A DNA stretch of 64,000 nucleotides. Source: Crotophaga sulcirostris. Its lineage: Eukaryota > Chordata > Aves > Cuculiformes > Crotophagidae. The position numbers were made by a program, and so were the translations under genes. The stretch lies in assembly GCA_013397455.1 (NCBI GenBank), contig VYZB01000026.1, positions 3,274,160 to 3,338,159 on the forward strand, in the 5' to 3' direction. Shown here piece after piece: positions 23,767 to 36,056 of the stretch (position 1 is its first letter; each line of letters begins with the position of its first letter). The notes beneath the pieces are model-generated. The model saw nothing but the letters and a program-made list of their open reading frames with translations, searched no databases and was not told where the DNA came from.

Positions 23767-24785
23767 ACACTTCAGAGCACACTTTCTATTTATAGTCATC
23801 CCAGAACAGCTTGTGGAGAAATAAATACCTGACTCTTCCCAGTTTGTGATGTTTGCTAATGATTCTCCAGCAGCTCCATGCTGAACAGCTCAGCCAAGGA
23901 GAAACACACCTCTCTCCAGATGGCGAGAGCTGTTGTCAGTTCAAGTAGGGAAATAGCAACTGAAATTAAGATACAAACTGGCATGTGGCAAGGTAGACAT
24001 CAAAATTATTTGTCACCAGTGAGGTCTGTCACTACCTATGAGCAACAGCCCAGTGATTACCTGTCATAAACCAGCCCCTGCTGAACTTAATTGCAAACCT
24101 GATCTAACATGTTTTGAACAAGGCTGTTGGCAGTAACAAGGAAGCAGGCGGTTGCACAGAAGTGCCAGCAAGCTCTCCAGGATTAGAAGACATGAGGTTT
24201 CTGAGGACTGCAAGAGGCCCTATGGAGGATGCGAAGTCCTGGGCAAACACAGTGCTGAACTGGTGGCTTTGAGTTGGCAAAGCAAGGAGGTTGGTGCAAG
24301 CTCAGGAGAAGCTCAAGCTCTTGGGTGATTTCCCCTTCTTATCTTTCATCCACCTAGGGTGACTGAGAAACAGAAATGAAGCAAAGTTTGTTTCTGCTTT
24401 TGCCCTGGGAATACCTGTAGCTTGTGCCCAGTGTGCACCTAGGATGCTGACTGAAGCACAGGGCTATGATTTCCCACCATGGTCCCAGAGATGGCTTATG
24501 ATGTTCAAGAAAACACTATATCCTTCTGACCACCTAATGTGCTGTGCTATCCTTTCTGCTTTCTTCTGCAGATGTTTGACTCCACACCAAGTCTAAGCCT
24601 ATGGCACTACTTCCAAAGCAAAAATGCAGGTAGTGATGGTACCATAATCATTATAGCATCATTAGGGTAGGTCTCATCCAAAAGAAGTAGCCACAGCTGC
24701 ACAAGTCACCCTGTCACCAGACAAGTACCTGCAGAGAAGAACACACACATGAGGAAGAGCAGAGCTACAGTCAAAGAGGTCTGCA
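23767..24785. other. anonymous non-coding stretch
   Basis: No feature recognised between the tandem repeat and the CR1 insertion. Confidence 0.5.
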
Positions 24786-25085
24786 CACAGTATCACAGTA
24801 TAACAGTATTACAAGGTTGGAAAGGACCTCTGAGATCATNNNNNNNNNNNNNNNNNNNNNNNNNNNNNNNNNNNNNNNNNNNNNNNNNNNNNNNNNNNNN
24901 NNNNNNNNNNNNNNNNNNNNNNNNNNNNNNNNNNNNNNNNNNNNNNNNNNNNNNNNNNNNNNNNNNNNNCATTCCAATGGCCAATCACCCTTTCAGTGAA
25001 GAACTTTTTCCTAATATCAAGCCTAAACTTTCCCTGACGAGCTTGATTCCATGTCCTCTAGTTCTGTCACTGGTAACCTGAGATG
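24786..25085 (-). mobile_element. CR1 LINE 3' end, same subfamily as 20.5 kb, interrupted by a gap
   Basis: Read on the minus strand it starts [15 protein letters not shown], then the same LDIRK...GHWN segment as the 20.5-kb copy, then the N gap, then ATGATCTCAGAGGTCC and a tail of three 8-bp units (TAATACTG, TTATACTG, TGATACTG). It is one base shorter than the 20.5-kb copy near the RQGRF position, so its ORF2 tail is frameshifted. It lies about 4 kb from that copy, in inverted orientation. Confidence 0.9.
24840..24969. other. assembly gap (130 N)
   Basis: A run of 130 N falls wholly inside the minus-strand CR1. The homologous segment of the 20.5-kb CR1 (20,579-20,704) is 126 bp, so the missing bases are almost certainly CR1 3' sequence and nothing else. 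Confidence 0.98.
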
Positions 25086-25959
25086 TCTTACCAGATCAGC
25101 CTGGCTGCACAACTCCTTACTTAAATAACCATGATGAAAAAGGCTGAGCCTTTTTCTTGCTGCCATCTTCATGTTCCTGCAGAAGGCAAACTTCCCCAGG
25201 TTTCACACTCAAGCTTGCCTGCATCCCTGGAGGCAGCTTCTACCAGAACTTCCTGCTGCCCATGGCACAGCCAAGCTGCACAGTGCTTTCCTTGGCTCTG
25301 TACTCAAAAACATGCCCATTTCACATATGGCTCGATACCCTCATCCATCTCTGTCTGGTACAATGGCTCGTGTCAGCAAACGGCCGTCCAACAGAACACA
25401 GGGCATCCCAGGAAGATCCCTGAGATGCCTGAGCACAGAGATGTGCTTATCCCTGCTTGGCAGACAGGCTCAGCAGTGCATTGAGAACACTGGCACTGAC
25501 AAGCCTGCAGGTTTGAGGGCCAAACTGCTCACCAGCCACACTCACAAACCTCCTCCCCTACTTGGTGCAGGTAGATGGAAGAGTTACATGTTCAAGCCAT
25601 CTGCAGAGGGAAGGTGCTGGTACAAAAGGACTCACAGTAAGTGTCACCCAGCTCCAACTCCTCTCTTAAGGGAGAACAGATACTTTATTGGATGGAGGCA
25701 ACTCTCTGATTTGGTGACTCACCAACCCTTATGCTCTGCTTCTTATTTACACTTCCCAGTGTTAATATTGTGATACTTAATGGCTTACAAGGTACTATTT
25801 CATCTTCTAAATATACACCCCCATTGTACTGCCCGAACTCCCTTCATTATATCATGAGCTGACTGCAAGCATCAATCATGGCTGTGATAAACAAAACTAC
25901 CCTAATATCATTTCACAGACTGTGAAGAGTCTGATCTCAGCTGTGCGGGAGCCAGATGG
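25086..25959. other. anonymous non-coding stretch
   Basis: A 200-codon stop-free frame (25,171-25,773, plus) overlaps two other long frames on the same strand. It has no recognisable domain, so it is treated as chance. Confidence 0.45.
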
Positions 25960-26210
25960 AGGAAGGAGTGTGGAATAGAGACTTCAGCTCTGTTAAATAT
26001 ATGTGACATTTAATTATGATTGCAATAGCTTCTCGCTCATCCAGGGTAACAGGAGAGTCAATTCTGCAAATAAGAGGTAAAACCTAGATAATACAAGCTC
26101 TGCTGCTTCCAGACCCAGCCTGGGCATTCACTGGTGCATTCTGCAGCACAACTGTGTTCCCGGGGGATTTATTATACCAAATGCTGCATCATGCAAACAC
26201 AAGAAGCTGC
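25960..26210. other. candidate conserved non-coding element
   Basis: AT-rich start (TTAAATATATGTGACATTTAATTATGATTG) followed by distinctive sequence ending near TTTATTATACCAAATGCTGCATCATGCAAAC, which includes an octamer-like ATGCAAAC. No frame is coding. The call is by composition and motifs only. Confidence 0.3.
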
Positions 26211-27199
26211 TCAGGTCCAGAAATAACATCTGAGTCCCTGCTGAGTGCATCCAGCTTCGTAGCCCTCCCAGGATGTGGTGCATAGACCTTCAGGTTGTCT
26301 GGCCAAGGAGGCCACCAGAGCCATGCGGAACTACTGGAAGCTTCTGCATCACCTTTCCAGTCTGGGACTGCAATGTTGTCAGACCTGAGCAGGTCCCAGA
26401 CAGAAAATTAGCCCTCTTGCTCTCAAAATGGCATGCACATCTCTTCACTTATTGCAGGGTTTTATCTTTGAACAACATGAGCTGCTCATGGACAATAGAG
26501 GATGTTGCAATTATTTCTGTAGTTGCAGTGCCGAGGAGCTGCCTCAGGGACTGCATCCCAGCATCAGGTGTTGTGCAATTGCTGGATGTAAATGAGGTGT
26601 TGTTTAAATGTCCCAACTAGATGGAGGTGGCATCTGCAGCCAGGTGGACCAGAAGACCATTTTGGTCATCGGTGGGAGCATTGGTCATGTGTCCCTGAGA
26701 TCCCTGAGATCCCTAGGACATCAGGAGACATCACAACTCAGGACTTACCCAAGAAGTGACTTAAAAGAGACCAAAGATGTGGCTGCACTGAAGTTTATGC
26801 AGAAAAGTGAGGGAAAGAATGGAAGGAAACATGAAAGATATTCTTCAGAAACCCACTCATGCCCACCATCTGCCAGGCCAAGCTGAGGTAGGTTTTCCTA
26901 GCAATGGAATGGAGAGCAGAGATAGACAACAAAAGGGTTTTAAACCAAGGAGGAGCAGCTTGTGGTGCTTTGGGGAGGCCAAGCAGTCAATAAAGCTCTG
27001 GGAAACGATGCAGCAGTGTTATGGGTGGCTCAAGCATGACGCATGCTAATTGCTGTTATGAAGCAGTACAAGGTTGTTAGACCTTGAAACATCTCAAAAT
27101 AGTGGGGAAAGATGCTGCAGAGAATGAGTGTGTGAGTGCAAGGCACTCCTGGGGGTGAGGACTCAACTTTTCTGTGGTTTGGGGCCATGAACCCCTGAG
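26211..27199. other. anonymous stretch with a small tandem repeat
   Basis: Nothing gene-like. At 26,692-26,716 a 10-bp unit (CCCTGAGATC) is repeated about two and a half times. Confidence 0.5.
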
Positions 27200-27560
27200 C
27201 AAGGGGCGAAAATTTCTCTGAATAATATCTTCAATTATTAATATAGCTCATCAAGATAAAATTTCTTTGTTTTAGGGCAAAAGCAGGAGCCATGACCTAT
27301 TGTCTCCCAGCTTACCTCAGCCTATCCCACCTCAGTCATCTGCTTGCAGTAATACATGTTTAATGAAAGGTTGGGTAATGGATAATCAACAGGAGCATGC
27401 AGCTAAAAATCTTATTGACGGGTTTATATGTTGTACTGATATCCTTTGTTAAATTGAGGTCTTTTTTTTTGCCAATTGGAAATCATGAATATCAGTAAAG
27501 AGAAGCCCATTTAATACCAGACTTGCAGCAATGGCTAAGTTTCTATCCAGCTCTTAAATT
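27200..27560. other. candidate conserved non-coding element
   Basis: AT-rich, with TCAATTATTAATATAGCTCATC, TTAATGAAAGG, GGTAATGGATAATCAAC, CCAATTGG and AATACCAGAC words. No coding frame. It looks like homeodomain-rich regulatory DNA; this is untested. Confidence 0.33.
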
Positions 27561-28209
27561 CTGATAATGATCTCCTCCCCAAAGCCCTGCTTTTGAAAAT
27601 AATAAAGCCCTTTTCTCCAACAGCATGGAGCTTTTAGGTAGCAAATGCTTGGTTTATGGATGGAAGGTACATAAATAGGACCAATTTGTTTCATGCCTGG
27701 AGCTATATTTCTTTTCTGGCAAACAAATGTCAGAAAGGCAGTGTGTGATAATACAGCTTTCCCATACGTGGGCTGCTTTCCCCTTCCAGCCAACCCCTCC
27801 TGCCCTTGCGCCGCATAAATACTAAAAGCCCAGTCTGCTTTTGAAGCAGATACAACATCGTATTTATGGGAAATAGGAGACAGAGTGGAATTCTCCATAG
27901 CACAAGGCAGAGAGGTCTTGGAGGAGCTTTTCCCCTACAGGAAGTCATTAACACCAGCCTGTTCCCACAAGCATCCATGCCTTGGGTAAGTCCCTGAATA
28001 CAGGATAAGCCTTCTCTGACCCTGGGGCAGTGAGATAATGGACAGTGAGGGGCCAGATCACCGCTTGCCACCCAGGGGAACAGCATCTTGCACGGGAGGG
28101 ACTGGAGCCCAGTAGAGACTTTGGAGTGGAGCTGCTAAAAATTATGTGATGGGGAGAAATGGCCCCATGCACTCGCATCAGATGCCTGTGCTGATTCCCC
28201 AGCTTGATG
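27561..28209. other. anonymous non-coding stretch
   Basis: No exon, RNA gene or repeat recognised. Confidence 0.5.
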
Positions 28210-28600
28210 AAGAAAGCTTCCCCATTACCATCTGACTAGCACATACTGGTAGATCAGAACAATACCCAAAGTCAGAAATAAATGGGTTGAATAATTTATT
28301 GGGCTTTGGAACATGGGAATGGCAGAGCGCATCGCCAGAAATAGGAAATCACAGCTAATAAAGGCAAGCGACAGTGGAAAATTCATTAAACATTTTTCAG
28401 ACAAGAACATTTTGCCACTCGCAGAAAAAAAATTAAACTAGAAATGAGGGAAATTTTGTTCTACAGATGGGTTTTTTGATAGGAACTATATAAAAAGCTG
28501 AAGAAACATTTGATTAAAGATTGGAAGAGAAAAGCTATAAAAAATTAAAAGAACAGACTGTAACCTTAATTTCCATTTTATGAGGCCCAGATCCATTCCT
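28210..28600. other. candidate conserved non-coding element
   Basis: About 390 bp of AT-rich sequence (GGTTGAATAATTTATTGGGC, AGCTAATAAAGG, ATTCATTAAACATTTTTCAGAC, AAAATTAAACTAG) between GC-richer flanks. It has no open frame of length and no repeat identity. Confidence 0.33.
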
Positions 28601-31600
28601 TCGAGTCCTGCCTGCATAAACAAGCCTGGGACTGGTGAGTTTTAGGGTGCAATGAACTCTTAACCCTGAGGGTAGCTGATACCTTGGGGGTCATCCTGTT
28701 TGCAGGCCGGGGTGGGTTGGAGATTGGGCACTGTGCACAAGTCTTGGGCACATTGTGTCCTTCTGGAAGTCCCAATCTGCTCACTGGGGTTTATCAGTTG
28801 TCACCTCCCTCCATGCCTCTGCCCATCCCCAAGCTGTCTCTGCAAGGGACGTTTTTTAGGTTTTTCTACCACTGCTGCACCCTTTGAGATGTGGGTTAGA
28901 TTCAGCCCATGCTGAGCAGACTCACACTCCCATATCTTGCAAAATGCAATAGACAGAGGCCAAAGGAGTTGTTCCTCTGCCCTTTAACTCCACAGTGCAT
29001 CTCTCATCCTTACCTAGCCCTGACCTTGAAGCCACAGTCCCGTTTTACACGTTCGTTGTACCTATTACCTGCACCCCAAGTGCTCTGCTGCATCCATTAC
29101 TAACCATGAGACACTCATGGTGATGCAGCATTTTGGGCTAATAAATCAAATGTCAGGAAGCTCTAGGAGACCCCGCAACACTCCCTCCACTAAGCAGCAA
29201 TGCTGGGAATGAGGACAGTCAGATTTCATGGTGTGGTTTAATGGAGACTGAATAGCAAGGCTTACATTTTTAGAGGTAATGAGGCTTCGTTGTGGTAACT
29301 TAACACAGAAGTTGCTGGTGCTTGTAGTTGTTCACTAAGGTGAACACTGGAGGTGTGCGCAAGGGACACATTTTTCTCCTTCTCCAGAGTGACAAAGACC
29401 TTCAGAAAGTGACCCAAGATCTCCCTCGTCCAGTAGCCCATGTTGTAAGGTGAATTGTGCTGGTAACATCGCCATGTCTATAGCTGTCTGTCCCCTTGGG
29501 CAGGATTTTTGCCTCAGAATGAGCAAATGCACCATTTTCCACTCTTCAGATGTCTTGGAGGTCCCTGGGTCTCCTGTTTTCCCACTCTGGGCACAGCAAG
29601 TCCATGGAGTCTAAGTGAATTCAAGCCATGGCATAAAATCCTCTTGAGACCTTTGACAGTACGAATGGATTTAAAGGCAAGCAGTGCCCCCACCTCTCCC
29701 CCACAGCTCACACTGCAGACTCTGATCCCCCTCCCACCACAATCAAGCACGCAGCATCTCTGCCTGCTTCCGCAGCCCACCCAGCTCCCCTCTAGCACCC
29801 CTCCTTCTGCAGAGGCAAAGCTTCTTCCCTCATTTCTAAAGCAATACAGGTTCTTCTCATTTCCCACATTCCTGGGCTGATTCCTGTCCCTGTAGCTGTT
29901 TCCAAATGACTCCCTTGCCAGATTTCTTTCTTTTCCTTATCGTTCCTGGAGGTTCTTTCCTATCCTCATCCTGTGCAAGCAAAACATCAAAAAGGTCTCA
30001 AGTCACCTGCAGTCGTCTCACAAGGGGACAGCTTGTACAGGACACCCATGAATGCCCAGGAGGACCTCAGCAGGTGGATAATTGGGTAAAGCAAAGGTAC
30101 CCATATGGCATTAATGTTTACTTGAAAATAAAGGACAGATTTGAAATCCTTCGAGCACGAGACTATGACAGAGCTGACAGCCATCCATTACCTCAAACCT
30201 GCTCATCTGTGTCCCTGGTGTTAATAAAACATATGGTCCCCATCCATCTTTCTAACAGCCCAAGTCCAAGCTGACTGCCTCGGTGAATCCTTTTAGCTCC
30301 TGAGCAGCCTCCGTGAGCTCCCCTTTGCAAGCAGAAGCAGCAGTGCATGAGTCAGGTTCATCTCCTTCATCCCACAGTTGCACTGGGACAGCCACACACC
30401 TGGGGACTCACAGCCCCAGAAACGACAGTTCTCCATAGGGATGCAACTCAGTTCCCGATTCTCAGCAAGAAGGAGGTATGGTTTTCTCCTCCAGATGACG
30501 GCTCTAAGAAAAGGTATCAACCCAGGATTAGGGCCAGCTGCTGCTTCAGTCCTGAAAGGGATTTTTTTAGGTTTGCCTGCAGAGGCTGTACATATACAGA
30601 GGTATTTCCTAGCAGGACTTGGATAAAGAGATATCATCTAGCAAGTGGTTTCCAGTACAGGGTATTGAGTGTTTCGGAGGCTTAACAGTAGCACCTCACA
30701 ACCCCTTTTTAAGATATTATTTCTCCATTTGCTTGTGCCTCTTTTTTTCTCAGCAGCTGTCCCTGCTCTCCCATAGCCTCCATCCCAACTGCTGATACCT
30801 CCAGCACCAGGGAGCCCAAAGTGACAGCAGGACCCTTACCGCCTATGCATTGTGCATCTGTATTTGCCGTCAGTGTGTATGTTCCAGCTCAGTCACTTGA
30901 TGCTTTGGGGGCATTTTTGACACAGATCTGATTTTGCTGTTACCCAGAGTCAGAGCACTGATGTCTCCCAAGAGCAAGCTTGCCGAGAACTTGTTAACAG
31001 TGCAAAGATCATGAGGAACCTTCTTGAAGCACCAGGGGATTTACTGGCAGATCTAGCAATTATCTGCACTGTATTCTGTTGTAGGAAAGTTTCTCCATGT
31101 CTCTATCAGATACTGCCACTATTTCTCTTCTCTCTTACCCTTTTCTCACCCACAATCCTTTCTCTGAACCTGTAAGTCTCTAAATTTACTTCTAATTCCT
31201 GATTTTAACATCAGGATGGGCCATTTGTATTGCCCTTTCCCTCTCTGTGTCTGCAAACTCCACTGTATCTGACATTTTAAAAATAAATAAAGCAAGCTAA
31301 AAGCTTCTGGTCCTTGCAAGAATAATGATTACAAGGGTTTGCCTGAGAGCAAACTGTAGGATGTTTGCAAGAAAAATACATGTGAATAATCCAGAGTGCT
31401 TGCTGGCAGCCTCGTAAAGACAAACCAGAGCAGCCATGGGATAGAAACAAGAGGTGGTACAGTTAGATCAGGTAAAACAAAATCACCGCAAGACACAAAA
31501 ATGGATCCCCTAGGAGCAACAGTGTCTGCCTCTTCAGTGAAAAGAATGGAGGACCTTCACCTTAGCTGGGGCCATGAACTTGCAAGAGGTCATGGTTTGT

Positions 31601-34600
31601 GGAATAGAGATGAGTGGGAGGTTTAATTGGCTACAGATTTATTATTTGGACTAGCCTGAGGGAAAATGAGAATTTCTATCCCTCTGGAAATTCCACCCTA
31701 ATCCCTAGTGCAAGTGTCAAAACAGAGGAACTCCCCGTGGAGCAGAAGAACAAGGACGAAGTATTAACCAATATCAGAAAGTCTGGATTTGTTTATTTGG
31801 TCTTGAAATAAATCAGTCTGACTGCTCCAGTAAGTCATGGGAGTAGAAACTCAGGTGCTTCATAACTTTTCTGTTTTTCAGAGCATGCCATATTATCACG
31901 TGGAGCTCACTGCAGACCAGCCGGGTCCCTCTCCTGGTCTCCAAGAGAAGGTAAAGAGGAGAACCGAGCTCCTCATCTCCTCTGATGTCCTGACAGCAAA
32001 TGTTACTGGCATATATCAAACTGACCCAAAAGCAAAGGACTGTGATTCAGCAGTGGCTCACTTTGGGCCACATCTGCCTGCAGTGAAAAACCTCACTTCT
32101 CTTTCTGTGCTAAAAGTGAAAGCATTTCAGCACAACACAAAACTCTGGGATGTTTCCCAACAGAAAGGTCTCTGGTGGCACCATTACCAAGGGGCTCTGC
32201 ATGCTGAGCTGCCAAGTGTCTCCAAAGCTGTTGGTGGACACAGATCATGAAGTTTACATGCACCTCTTTGGCTTCTCCTAAAGTGTTGGCCCTGAGCCCT
32301 TTGTACCTGGAGGGCGGTTCAGCAAGGGTACACCCATGGTGGAACACCAGCAGATGGAGCAGCGCTGCCTTTCTTCCCATGGGGCAGTGCAGAGAAATGA
32401 GAATCCATTCACCTATTCAGTGCTCCCCAAGCGTTGGTCCATCCACCAAAGAGAGATTAAATATGTCACACCCGCTGCTGAACTTCCTTAACGTGCACAC
32501 AGAGCACAGCCCAGAAAAAGCCCCCTCCTGACCCCCAGTGAGGAACTGCCCCTCTTGCACAGCAGTGCCTGGAGAGCCACAGCAGAGCTGTAGGGATCTT
32601 CGTTAGTTAACGAGGCTGAAAGTGCAACTCTCCTCCTTTGACAAGCTTTTAAGTCAATATTCTGAGCCTAGAACATTCTCAGGATGAAAACCATACTTTT
32701 TACTTTTTATTTTTCTTTTTTTCTTTTCTGGTGAAATTTAAGTTGGGGGGAATTTACAAGATTAGATTGTACTCTCTGCTTAGCTGTCTAAAAGAGAGAG
32801 GGAATGAGAAGGAGAGTGATCTCCCCAGAAAACTGACCCAAAATGATACAGATGTGCTAAAGCCAGAGTAGATCTCCAAACCATCCCTCTGCTGTGTCCC
32901 CAAATTTGGAGAGACCCCTCCTTCCTCCTCCAGTGAATGAACATGTGCCCTATAGCATCCCCAGCTGCTCCAGGTTACCTTTATGTCACATGGCCGTGGA
33001 AACTGCCTCGGGCAAAGTGCGTTGCTGTATTCTAGGGGCCAGGGAAAAACAGAGGTGATTTCTCTTCCTCCTTTATTTGAATCCAGGAACAGAACCATCC
33101 CTCCTTTCAAGTGGCTTCTGGTTGAGCATTCAGCCCTTCTTTCCTACCCTGGCATACAAAGTGACTTGCAGGTCCTGGTTCAAACAGAAAAAGTTGATCT
33201 CTTCTTGACTTCCCTCCTCCCCACAGAACCTGAGAAAAGACAAAAGCTTCTGATGCTGCAGCAAGTCTTGACCTGGAAACCAGCAAGAAGATGTGTTTTG
33301 CATGCAGCAGGTGCCCTGAAGGATCGGTTACAGGCATTGAAAGGAAAAGGAGGGGGAGGAAGCGAATGGTTAATGTCCATCCCTGAGCCGGTTCCCTCTG
33401 CAAACAGTTATTTGCACACTGATGGAGGTGGAAATGAGAGCTCTTCATCAGCAGTCAGCCAAGCAGTTTCTTCCCTTGGTCGAAATTCTCCTAATTTCTA
33501 AGCAAGGCTGGTGCTGCTGGTGTAATTTCCCTGGTGATGCTGCTGTCACAGGGCTGGTCTGACTCATTTCAGGCCAGTTTCCCCCATAGAAGAAGAAGAA
33601 GGAGAGGATAAGTGAGAGCTGGGCACTGCTTGCACTGGAGGCTTTGATGGTGGTTCCCATCATTGGCACTATAATAACACCAAGTGGGTGATGTTTCTCC
33701 CATCCCTTTGCCCAGGCTTAGGGTGGACTTGGGTGGTGGAAAGGCATAAGTCAGCTTTATCCAGCTTTTGAGTATCTGCGGGCAGCGGGGATGGCACAGC
33801 CCCAGGAGCTGGTTGAGTTTTCCTCTGTGTGTACACTGCTGTCGTAACTGTCTTTACTCAGGAGTTAAACATCAGTGGTTTTGGGAGCTAAATGCTTTGG
33901 GCACCTTCACTACTGATAAACACAGAGCAAAATATAGATTTACTGCCACTGCAGCCTCTAAAGCTCACGTCACTCTTTTCTCTGTGCCTCCTGAATCCGC
34001 TGGAGACAATACATCTCCATGCTTGTCCTCCTCCCTCCTCAGTGCTTCTCCCTGGCTGCTCCCTGCCTCACTCCCTATGCTGAACATGCACGTCAGCCCT
34101 CCACCTTGTTTGTTGTTACAAACACACCTACAACCCACTAGGGCTACGCACACACACTCCCCTTGGGCTGGAAGGAGAAGAGCAGGGGAGTTTGATCTGC
34201 CCTGGGAAGTGAGGGATTTCACAAGTGCTTGTGCAGTCCGTGCACAGGGAGCTGCACCAAGCCACCCTGCAGAGGCTGCTGGCACTCTATCAGATAAGAG
34301 GATTTTCTGCCTGGGTTATCAATAACTCCAAATGGTTCCTGAAGAGTTCCCCCTCATGCTGCCTCAGAAACATACCGGGCTTGTTCAGCACCAAGAATGA
34401 CCCAGGGGTGTTTCCAATGACCACGTGTGAGCTGGATGCTTCACAGACCTCTTCCCTTGACAACAGTGTCCCCAGGTCTGGCGAAGGGTTGGAGCCCCCA
34501 GACCAGATCAAGGAAGAAAAAATAGCCTCACACAGCACCTGATTACATTACCAGATGCAAAGCAAACTGGTGGGACCAGTAAGCAGGGAAATTGAGCCTG

Positions 34601-35528
34601 GAGACAACAGACCAGGCTGTTGCATGATGCCATGTTGGGTCCAGTGTTGGAATTGATGCTGCATTCAGCAGGACCTGCAAAGCATCTGGTAGATGGAAGA
34701 TGGTGACACCATCCTTCTCCAACCCCACGTACCAGAACTGCTGTTCTGCCTTGGTTCTGGGAATGAATATGAACTTTGGCAGAGTTAGCCAGAAGAGAGG
34801 CGATGGGATGAAACAGGGTTTACTCATTTCAGCTAAGCAGAGCTGTCCAGGCTTTCAGCCACTTTCAACAAGGCTCAGTCAAACAATTAAAGTCTGTGTT
34901 TGTAATTACCTGGACTCAAAACACCAGTATTCATGGCAAGTTGTAGATCTGTGTATAGGCAGAATTTCATGTTTATTTGCTCTGTTCTCTGGGTTAATGT
35001 TCCACTCATACCACTGGGAAAAGAGAGAGAAAAGCAGCGCTGCTCACCAGCCAGCTGAACACCTTCCTCCTGTCAACTCAATTCAAAACCTTCACCTGCT
35101 TTAGGCAGTTCAGGGGTGGATTTCAGATTTCCTCCAGGAAGAAAGGAAACAATTTTGGTAGGGGCGTCAGATTTTATCCCAAGTGAAAAACCTTTCTGAA
35201 AAACTCACCCTGGAGCCAGGGCTGGGTACACCATGCTGGGGCCAGGTGTGTTTGCCACCAGGTCCAAGATGCAGGTGTAGAATCAGAGGCAGAAGATGGT
35301 GGAAGGAGATGTTCATATAACCCCAGTGAATGCAGTTTTCCCAAAGGGATAAGTACTGAATTTGTACTGCTCCTCAGCCACACAGGGGATCCCTCAGGGA
35401 CTCAAGTTTGCTCAGTGGTGTGCCCCTGGCTCTGAGTGGGCGATGTCTTCCACCAGCATTTCAGAAAGAAAGCAAAGTAGTCCCTGCACCACATGATATC
35501 CAGTCTACCTCATTTTCTCTTGTCTCTC
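28601..35528. other. long anonymous non-coding stretch
   Basis: About 6.9 kb without a recognisable exon, RNA gene or transposon. It has local AT-rich patches (31,260-31,400; 32,690-32,760) and several overlapping stop-free frames of 100-185 codons that resemble no protein family. I could not find paired splice sites bounding a conserved frame. Confidence 0.45.
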
Positions 35529-35741
35529 CAGATGGTTGAAGCGTTTGGAGCACAAGGGTTGAAGATGGTGAAGGGTTTGGAGCACAAGCCCTATGAGAAG
35601 CAACTGAGGGAGCTGGGGCTGTTTAGCCTGAAAAAGAGGAGGCTCAGGGGTGACCTTATTGCTCTCTACAACTACCTAAAAGGAGGTTGTAGTCAGGCAG
35701 GGGTTGGTCTCTTCTCTCAGGTGACCAGTGACAGAACTAGA
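35529..35741 (+). mobile_element. CR1 LINE, ORF2 C-terminal part, runs into gap
   Basis: The translated frame is open throughout and gives the CR1 ORF2 C-terminal words [24 protein letters not shown], and [13 protein letters not shown] at the gap edge. This part lies directly upstream of the segments kept in the 20.5-kb and 24.8-kb copies and closely matches the latter where they overlap. The start holds a small duplication: GTTTGGAGCACAAG at 35,543 and again at 35,575. No reverse transcriptase core is present, so the copy is 5'-truncated and inactive. Confidence 0.92.
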
Positions 35742-36056
35742 NNNNNNNNNNNNNNNNNNNNNNNNNNNNNNNNNNNNNNNNNNNNNNNNNNNNNNNNNNN
35801 NNNNNNNNNNNNNNNNNNNNNNNNNNNNNNNNNNNNNNNNNNNNNNNNNNNNNNNNNNNNNNNNNNNNNNNNNNNNNNNNNNNNNNNNNNNNNNNNNNNN
35901 NNNNNNNNNNNNNNNNNNNNNNNNNNNNNNNNNNNNNNNNNNNNNNNNNNNNNNNNNNNNNNNNNNNNNNNNNNNNNNNNNNNNNNNNNNNNNNNNNNNN
36001 NNNNNNNNNNNNNNNNNNNNNNNNNNNNNNNNNNNNNNNNNNNNNNNNNNNNNNNN
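35742..36056. other. assembly gap (315 N)
   Basis: A run of 315 N starts inside the CR1. In the 24.8-kb copy about 271 bp remain from the same point to the tail, so the gap probably contains the rest of this CR1 plus roughly 40-50 bp of unique DNA. The sequence resuming at 36,057 is not CR1. Confidence 0.98.

Noticed and set aside
23593..23799. Short minus-strand frame with repeated VHG-containing peptide
   Set aside because: Explained by the three-copy tandem repeat; no start or splice context.
25171..25773. 200-codon plus-strand frame
   Set aside because: Overlaps two other plus-strand frames and has no domain or repeat.
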